Shown here: positions 1-4,694 of the stretch, piece by piece | How the letters are laid out: each line of letters begins with the position of its first letter | Numbering within the stretch: the stretch's first letter is position 1 | Origin: CAZOLI01 sp964580675 | Lineage (GTDB): Bacteria > Planctomycetota > MHYJ01 > CAYXQY01 | NCBI GenBank assembly: GCA_964580675.1 | Contig: CAZOLI010000080.1 | Location: 1-8,540 of the forward strand | Direction of reading: 5' to 3' | Length of the DNA: 8,540 nucleotides | Translations under genes and position numbers: made by a program | The notes under the pieces: model-generated | Told to the model about the DNA's origin: nothing | Databases searched by the model: none | The model's input: the letters and a program-made list of their open reading frames with translations, nothing else

Positions 1-24
1 AAATAGACCCCTTCTGAACAGGGG
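1..24 (-). terminator. Weak terminator-like hairpin after the flavin reductase gene
   Basis: On the minus strand, 28 bp past the flavin reductase stop, CCCCT (20-24) can pair with AGGGG (8-12) around a 7-nt loop. It is followed by TCTATTT, a poor T-tract. The stem is only 5 bp, so this is a weak intrinsic terminator candidate. The rest of positions 1-52 shows nothing else. Confidence 0.25.
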
Positions 25-52
25 AATATGTAATGAAAGCGCGACCGGAGCG

Positions 53-541
53 TTAATCCTTCAATTTCTGGTACTCCCCGTCGAAGTAAAGTAGCGGTTT
101 GTCGCCGGGGTTTTCCGTGTTTCCCCCGATAACACGGCCGATATAAATTGTGTGGTCTCCGGCGTTCACCTGGTTTTCCTGCTCGCAGTTCATCCAGGCC
201 AGGGAATCGTCAAAGTGGGGACCGCCCTGTTCATGGGTGGTGTAGGACTCGTTCCGGAGCCGTTCCGCCATGTCCATTCCGGGCCGGGCGAATTTTCGGG
301 ACAGATCCTCCTGTGTTTCGGAGAGAATACTAATCGTAAATCCGATTCCCCGTTCCAGGTACTCCTTGGTTCGCGTGTCCCGTTCGATACAGATCAGCAC
401 CAGAGGAGGTTCCAGCGAAACGGATGAGAAGGCGTTTACCGTCAGTCCATGTATCGCGTTGCCTTCCTGAACGGTGACCACCGTTACACCGGTGGCAAAT
501 TTCGAGAGCAGGTCGGTAAACTGTTCGGCCTCAATACTCAT
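53..541 (-). CDS. Flavin reductase-like, FMN-binding split-barrel protein
   Basis: A 162-aa cytoplasmic protein that fits the flavin reductase-like domain family (HpaC/NtaB type), whose members are usually 150-190 aa. They reduce FMN or FAD with NAD(P)H, often for a partner monooxygenase. The sequence shows the family's opening segment, FATGVTVVTV (residues 15-24), then the flavin-binding stretch GLTVNAFSSVSLEPPLVL (about 32-49). A C-terminal GDHTIYIGRVIGG with PLLYFDGEYQKL matches the usual end of the barrel. The start is ATG, with no clear Shine-Dalgarno sequence. It lies 40 bp downstream of a lipoprotein gene on the same strand, so co-transcription is likely, but that neighbour does not suggest a substrate. 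No monooxygenase is in the window. The family call is firm; the flavin, the electron donor and the partner enzyme are unknown. Confidence 0.88.
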   Translation of the reverse strand: MSIEAEQFTDLLSKFATGVTVVTVQEGNAIHGLTVNAFSSVSLEPPLVLICIERDTRTKEYLERGIGFTISILSETQEDLSRKFARPGMDMAERLRNESYTTHEQGGPHFDDSLAWMNCEQENQVNAGDHTIYIGRVIGGNTENPGDKPLLYFDGEYQKLKD

Positions 542-581
542 TGAACGTCACGTCTGAAAATATGATGCTGTGCTGATTCGG

Positions 582-1364
582 TCATTGCAGGGGTTGCCAG
601 ATTTCGGGTTCCGGCTTTTCTCCCGTGGATTTTTGGATAACCCCCGTTAAATACGTATTTTCGTCCACGTTGTTTTTTTGGATGGCTTTTCGCATGCCTT
701 TGTTCAGGTCTTCTATTTTGGGCATTAGGGTGTACTTCCACGCTCCGTTTTCCCTCACGAAATCAAATTCCGCTTTCCGGGTGCGACGTCTGCTCTTCCG
801 GGTGGCTGAGACGGTTGCCTGATCGTTCGAAATTTTCACGTTCTGCAGGGTGGTGTTTCTGACGCCTTTTTTTCCGATCCAGCCATTATCCACCGCATAC
901 GCGAAGACGTCACGGTCCTCCATGTCGCTCAGTTCCGACGCGGACATCTTCAAACGCATCATGAGAACCATCAATTTTTCGTAGGGTTCCTGCTGTTTTA
1001 GTTTGTTCTCTGGCATGTTCAGGGCCCGGTTTTTTGTTTTGCCGTAGAAGGCGACCGTGTCCGAACTCACGTGCCTGACGGCTTCCTCACCGTCCTGGTT
1101 CAACAGTGCGTTTTTGTAGTTTTGAAACGCTTGTTTTACCAGCTTTCGTTCGTTTTTCTTCTCCTTCTCCGATCGTTTCTGGTTTTCCGATTCCGTGGAT
1201 TGTTCATCCTTTTTTGCCGTTTCTTTTTCGTTATTGTCGGATTTCGTCCCTGTTTCCGGATTTGAGCTTCCACATCCAATTACCAGGAACGAAAGGCCCG
1301 TGAGGACCAGAAATGTAATCAGAAAAGAAGAGTTCCTGACGGGATTTTTTCCTCTTGTGTTCAT
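582..1364 (-). CDS. Putative lipoprotein with NTF2-like C-terminal domain
   Basis: I chose the ATG at 1364 (260 aa), although the frame stays open to 1499. From 1364 the protein begins with a proper lipoprotein signal: a basic n-region (MNTRGKNPVRN), a hydrophobic core (residues 13-29) and the lipobox VIGC with Cys31. AGGAAG sits 6 nt upstream as a ribosome binding site. Residues 32-74 are a very charged Lys/Glu/Asn/Ser linker, probably spanning away from the membrane. From about residue 75 comes an alpha+beta domain (VKQAFQNYKNALLNQDGEEA, ending in FVRENGAWKYTLMPK). Its pattern resembles SnoaL/NTF2-like folds, where a final strand carries a conserved Trp. The residue after Cys31 is Gly, not Asp, compatible with outer-membrane sorting if the usual Lol rule applies. 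Function is unknown. A possible -10 (TACAAT, reverse of 1415-1420) lies 50 bp upstream but has no good -35. Confidence 0.8.
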   Translation of the reverse strand: MNTRGKNPVRNSSFLITFLVLTGLSFLVIGCGSSNPETGTKSDNNEKETAKKDEQSTESENQKRSEKEKKNERKLVKQAFQNYKNALLNQDGEEAVRHVSSDTVAFYGKTKNRALNMPENKLKQQEPYEKLMVLMMRLKMSASELSDMEDRDVFAYAVDNGWIGKKGVRNTTLQNVKISNDQATVSATRKSRRRTRKAEFDFVRENGAWKYTLMPKIEDLNKGMRKAIQKNNVDENTYLTGVIQKSTGEKPEPEIWQPLQ

Positions 1365-1571
1365 TGGGTCTTCCTGGAAATTTATGACGGGACTGTTGAT
1401 GGACAATAGGTACCATTGTAATTGAATACGCCTCGACCAAAAAGCATCTATGTCTTTTTTCACGATCGGTGGATTCAATAAACCGCCAAACGAGTTCACA
1501 TCGTGCGGTTTCTGGAAAAGGCTCTCTCAGCAAAAATCCTTCAGATGTTCGTTTGAGACGCGGTCTTTTTC

Positions 1572-1600
1572 TTGATTGGCACAGGGGACTGATTTATAAA
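1572..1600 (+). promoter_or_regulatory. Sigma70-type promoter
   Basis: TTGATT (1572-1577), a 17-nt spacer and TATAAA (1595-1600) give a well-spaced sigma70-type promoter with 4/6 and 5/6 matches to consensus. Transcription would start near 1607, leaving an untranslated leader of about 120 nt before the small ORF at 1729. This is the best candidate for driving the plus-strand genes. Confidence 0.55.
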
Positions 1601-1606
1601 ACGGTG

Positions 1607-1728
1607 CTACACGAGGTATGCCCCGGCAGGTGCACAGCCAGATTAACGCAAGCTGTATCCATGTATAATTGCCGGGAACTATACTGGCCTGTCCTTCTGA
1701 ATTTTTGCACGCCGGGAGGTTTGACGCC
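1607..1728 (+). promoter_or_regulatory. Potentially structured leader with competing helices and an internal -10
   Basis: Three complementary segment pairs can be read. CCCGGCA (1622-1628) pairs with TGCCGGG (1670-1676), 7 bp. ACAGC (1634-1638) pairs with GCTGT (1652-1656), 5 bp, nested inside the first. ACAGCCAG (1634-1641) pairs with CTGGCCTGT (1684-1692), 8 bp with one bulged C. The third pairing shares its 5' arm with the second and crosses the first, so alternative folds or a pseudoknot are possible. It matches no riboswitch class I recognise. A perfect TATAAT (1664-1669) also lies here; its only -35-like partner is TTAACG (1643-1648) at a short 15-nt spacing, so it may be a second weak promoter. 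Confidence 0.3.
1714..1719 (+). promoter_or_regulatory. Strong Shine-Dalgarno site for the 53-aa ORF
   Basis: GGGAGG (extending to GGGAGGT) sits 9 nt before the ATG at 1729. It is the best ribosome binding site in the window and decides the start of the small ORF over the in-frame ATG at 1669. Confidence 0.65.
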
Positions 1729-1890
1729 ATGAACAAGGTTCGATCAACCTGCGTCCTGACCAGCGTTGCCGGTATTTTGCTGCTGATCTGCTGTTCTTCC
1801 GGGCCCTACGGGACACTGTTCACCGGTATCTTCGCAAAAGAAGTAAGGAGCCGGACACACCGGCGGATTAAGTCATGTGTGCTCTTTTGA
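1729..1890 (+). CDS. Small membrane peptide, 53 aa, unknown function
   Basis: I do not recognise this gene. It encodes 53 aa: a short basic N-terminus (MNKVRST), one hydrophobic segment at about residues 8-22 (CVLTSVAGILLLICC), then a polar, strongly basic tail (KEVRSRTHRRIK). This could be a single-pass small membrane protein or a secreted peptide with an uncleaved signal. The paired Cys21-Cys22 is not a standard lipobox, because the residue before either Cys is Ile or Cys rather than Gly, Ala or Ser. Support for a real gene comes from the very good ribosome binding site and the upstream sigma70-type promoter. The 82 bp to the next gene, on the same strand, hold no strong terminator, so the two may share a transcript. 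It could also be a leader peptide. Confidence 0.5.
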   Translation: MNKVRSTCVLTSVAGILLLICCSSGPYGTLFTGIFAKEVRSRTHRRIKSCVLF

Positions 1891-1972
1891 TTTTCGTGGG
1901 AATCAGGTACACTGATGGTGTGTAAGAAGTGTCCTTCCGATATTTCTGATTACTTTTGACGGAGCGGAGAAG

Positions 1973-2425
1973 ATGTCAGGCTGGCTGCTTGCTGTCCACC
2001 TTACGGGCATTGTGCTCTGGTTGGGTGGATTGTTTTCGACGACCAGGCATACAGGGGTTCTTGCGGGACGGGATCCGGAGGAAGAGTTGCCTGATGATAT
2101 GGTGGCGTTCGAGAGGAAATCCTATTATTTTGCGGTTCTTCCGGGGTTTTTGTTGGCACTCGGATCCGGCCTTTACGCATTGCTTTCCAACCCGTCCCTG
2201 TTTCTGGATCCGAACGGGCCCTGGGGAACTGGATTTCACATAAAACTGACACTTGTGGTGCTGCTTATTGGGGTGGATCAGTTTTACCACTACTGCATGC
2301 GATCGTTTCACGAAGAGGGGACCGGTAGCCGCGCGGTGTTTATGATGTTACACGGTTTTTCCGGTCTTCTGTTCATAGCGATTCTTGTTGTTGTGGCTCT
2401 ATTTTCTCCCCATCATGTGATGTAA
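1973..2425 (+). CDS. HemJ/CopD-type integral membrane protein
   Basis: A 150-aa protein with four predicted membrane helices (about 4-22, 52-71, 88-107, 124-145), the size and topology of the HemJ/CopD-like families. HemJ (about 140-150 aa) oxidises protoporphyrinogen IX to protoporphyrin IX in haem synthesis; CopD-type proteins are linked to copper handling. Features matching the group are HLTGIVLWLGGLF in helix 1 (His9), ERKSYYF before helix 2, FHIKLTLVVLLIGVDQFYHY in helix 3 (His89, Lys91, His106), and His127 at the start of helix 4. The histidines could bind haem. The match to true HemJ is incomplete: the usual Arg-x-x-Asn-Glu-x-Pro motif before helix 4 is not seen. GGAG (1961-1964) lies 8 nt before the ATG. 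Superfamily membership is likely; a HemJ function is only possible. The kelch gene follows 67 bp downstream. Confidence 0.7.
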   Translation: MSGWLLAVHLTGIVLWLGGLFSTTRHTGVLAGRDPEEELPDDMVAFERKSYYFAVLPGFLLALGSGLYALLSNPSLFLDPNGPWGTGFHIKLTLVVLLIGVDQFYHYCMRSFHEEGTGSRAVFMMLHGFSGLLFIAILVVVALFSPHHVM

Positions 2426-2492
2426 GAAGTGGGGTGGAATTCACGAAGGGACAGGAATCGAACAGATTCATCTGAGGTAGCCTGATCCGGGA

Positions 2493-4679
2493 ATGAGTGG
2501 AGAACATTGTTCGGAATTTCGGAAGCGACACCATGTTCTGCGGGTGGCAGCCGGGGTGTTGTGTTTGTTGGCACTTGTTGGCTGCAGCTCTGGAGGTGGT
2601 GGTAGCTCCTCCGGATCCAGCGGGGGTGGAACCGGTGGATGGTCGGCCACGACCACAACAGGAGCTCCCGCGGCACGAAAACAGCATACGGCGGTCTGGA
2701 CGGGGTCCGCAATGATTGTCTGGGGAGGGTATGACGGGTCTTCACATCTGAATACCGGTGGGCGGTACGATCCGGTGACCGATAGCTGGACGGCAACCGC
2801 TACGTCCGGCGCCCCCGCCGGCCGGCGAGGACACACGGCCGTCTGGACGGGAGAAACCATGATTGTCTGGGGAGGCACGGATGGGGGAAGCCGGTTGAAT
2901 ACCGGGGCTCGTTATGACCCGGTCACCGATAGCTGGACGGGTACGGCCACCGGGAGTGCTCCGGCTGCCAGGGAGGATCACGAAGCGGTATGGACGGGAA
3001 AAGAGATGATTGTCTGGGGAGGATACGACGGAAGTCACCTGAACACGGGGGGACGATATGATCCGGACGTGGACAGCTGGTCTTCGGTTACCACCACGGG
3101 TGCTCCGTCCGGACGACGAAATCACTCGGCCGTCTGGACAGGAAGTGAATTGATCATATGGGGAGGGGAGGATAGCTCAAACTGGCTGAACGACGGAGAC
3201 CGGTATGATCCGGAGAGTGATAGCTGGACGAGTGTCACCACGACCAACGCCCCGTCCGGACGATCAAATCACACCGCCGTCTGGACCGGTGGCGAGATGA
3301 TTGTCTGGGGAGGTAGTTCTTCTTCACCCCAGAACACCGGTGGACGTTATGACCCGGTGTCAAACAGCTGGACGGCCACCGAAACCACCGGTGCTCCGTC
3401 GGCTCGAACGGATCATTCAGCCGTCTGGACCGGGGTGGAAATGGTTGTCTGGGGAGGGACGGATGGTTCTTCCACATTTGATACCGGCGGTAATTACGAC
3501 CCCGAGAACAACAGCTGGACCGGTACGAACAGCACTGACGCCCCTGCCGCCCGTCATTTGCATACGGCGGTCTGGACGGGTCGGAATATGATCGTCTGGG
3601 GCGGGGAAGACAACAATGGAAACGTACTGGATACAGGAGGGAGGTACGAGCGGCAGACCTTTCAGAACAGCTGGTCCACAACGACCGCCACAGGTGCGCC
3701 GTCGTCAAGGAGACGTCACACGGCCACGTGGACCGGCCGGGAAATGGTGGTCTGGGGAGGGTTTAACGGGTCGTCGTATTTGAGTTCCGGGGCACGGTAC
3801 GATCCCGTGGCGGACAGCTGGACCGCCACAGCCACCTCGGGAGCCCCGGCTGCTCGTGAGGAAAACACGGCCGTCTGGACGGGATCGGAAATGGTCATCT
3901 GGGGAGGCAATGACGGAGCCTCCTATCTCGCCACGGGAGGGCGGTACAATCCGGTCACCGATAGCTGGACCGCGACGGCAACGTCCGGAGCTCCATCGTC
4001 CAGATCTCATCACATCGCAATATGGACGGGCGAACGAATGATTGTCTGGGGGGGGTGGAATGGATCGTCGCGACTGGACACGGGGGGACTTTACGATCCG
4101 GCCAGCGACAGCTGGAGTGCCACAAACACAACGGGGACTCCCTCCGCGAGACGATTTCATACGGCTGTCTGGACGGGCCGTGAAATGATTGTCTGGGGAG
4201 GGAACGACGGGTCGTTCACGAACACCGGTGGCCGGTACGATCCGGACGCCGACAGCTGGTCCGCCACGAACACGACGGGAGCACCGGCCGGACGGCAGGA
4301 TTTTTCTGCGGTCTGGACGGGGAACGTGATGATTGTCTGGGGTGGACGGGACGGGTCGTCAAGAAAAGACACAGGGGGGCGTTACGACCCGGTCAGTGAC
4401 AGCTGGACGGCCACGACCACAACGGATGCCCCAACGGCAAGACGGGACCATACCGCCGTGTGGACCGGCCATCGGATGATCATCTGGGGCGGATGGGACG
4501 GTGATTATTCGGATACGGGAGGACGCTACGACCCGGTGAACGATGCCTGGCTTGATACCGAAACCACCGGCGCGCCGGGGGCACGATATGATCACCGTGC
4601 GGTCTGGACGGGTCGCCGCATGATTATATGGGGGGGATACGACGGTTCTACGATGAATACAGGTGGAAGACTGAAGTAA
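2493..4679 (+). CDS. Kelch-repeat lipoprotein, 14 blades, probable double beta-propeller
   Basis: A 728-aa exported protein. Residues 1-31 are a lipoprotein signal: a basic n-region with Arg/Lys/His, a hydrophobic core at 18-29 and the lipobox LVGC with Cys31. Residues 32-49 are a Gly/Ser linker. From Trp50 to the end is an uninterrupted array of kelch repeats of 48-52 aa, each with VWTGxxMIVWGG, then NTGGRYDP, xDSW and GAPxARxxHTA. I count 14 copies of WTGxxMIVWGG. The last repeat stops at GGRLK, lacking the strand that begins at Trp; the N-terminal segment from Trp50 supplies one. This is the usual strand-swap closure of beta-propellers. Such propellers mainly bind proteins or glycans; no catalytic residues stand out. 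The residues after Cys31 are Ser-Ser, compatible with outer-membrane anchoring. The ATG has only a distant GAGGT upstream, so the exact start is less certain than the frame. Confidence 0.9.
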   Translation: MSGEHCSEFRKRHHVLRVAAGVLCLLALVGCSSGGGGSSSGSSGGGTGGWSATTTTGAPAARKQHTAVWTGSAMIVWGGYDGSSHLNTGGRYDPVTDSWTATATSGAPAGRRGHTAVWTGETMIVWGGTDGGSRLNTGARYDPVTDSWTGTATGSAPAAREDHEAVWTGKEMIVWGGYDGSHLNTGGRYDPDVDSWSSVTTTGAPSGRRNHSAVWTGSELIIWGGEDSSNWLNDGDRYDPESDSWTSVTTTNAPSGRSNHTAVWTGGEMIVWGGSSSSPQNTGGRYDPVSNSWTATETTGAPSARTDHSAVWTGVEMVVWGGTDGSSTFDTGGNYDPENNSWTGTNSTDAPAARHLHTAVWTGRNMIVWGGEDNNGNVLDTGGRYERQTFQNSWSTTTATGAPSSRRRHTATWTGREMVVWGGFNGSSYLSSGARYDPVADSWTATATSGAPAAREENTAVWTGSEMVIWGGNDGASYLATGGRYNPVTDSWTATATSGAPSSRSHHIAIWTGERMIVWGGWNGSSRLDTGGLYDPASDSWSATNTTGTPSARRFHTAVWTGREMIVWGGNDGSFTNTGGRYDPDADSWSATNTTGAPAGRQDFSAVWTGNVMIVWGGRDGSSRKDTGGRYDPVSDSWTATTTTDAPTARRDHTAVWTGHRMIIWGGWDGDYSDTGGRYDPVNDAWLDTETTGAPGARYDHRAVWTGRRMIIWGGYDGSTMNTGGRLK
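2640..4676 (+). repeat. Tandem array of about 147-bp kelch units (14)
   Basis: The units are in frame, mostly 147 bp (49 codons), some 144 bp, and one 156 bp (unit 7). The first VWTG codon is at 2694 and unit 8 begins at 3726. Nucleotide blocks such as GTCTGGACGGG and ATGATTGTCTGGGGAGG recur across units, while other codons differ. The copies are therefore diverged duplications held together by protein-level selection, not a fresh expansion. Unit 7 is irregular: RYERQTFQNSW (3642-3674) replaces the usual RYDPxxDSW. Confidence 0.9.
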
Positions 4680-4694
4680 AGGAGGTCCTTCCTT
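4679..4694. terminator. Short hairpin between convergent stop codons
   Basis: AAGGA (4679-4683) can pair with TCCTT (4690-4694) around a 6-nt loop. It straddles the 13-bp gap between the kelch stop (4677-4679) and the Lon-like stop (4693-4695). The stem is 5 bp and there is no T-tract on either strand, so support for an intrinsic terminator is poor. Confidence 0.15.

Noticed and set aside
1365..1533. N-terminal extension of the lipoprotein frame to 1499, and the overlapping minus-strand frame 1231-1533.
   Set aside because: The extension would bury the lipoprotein signal peptide internally, and the ATG at 1364 has its own ribosome binding site. The overlapping frame has no support.
1855..1888. 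Terminator between the 53-aa ORF and the HemJ/CopD-like gene (CACAC with GTGTG, then CTCTTTT).
   Set aside because: The 5-bp stem with a 16-nt loop is too weak, and it overlaps the small ORF's 3' end.
1921..2431. An 11-bp direct repeat, TGTAAGAAGTG, at 1921-1931 and 2421-2431, flanking the HemJ/CopD-like gene.
   Set aside because: Several 11-bp repeats are expected by chance in 8.5 kb. There are no inverted termini, no transposase, and one copy overlaps the stop codon.
2493..4679. Reading the tandem kelch array as a CRISPR-like or recently amplified DNA repeat.
   Set aside because: The units are about 147 bp, continuous in frame with no spacers, and diverged at many codons, so the repetition is protein-level.
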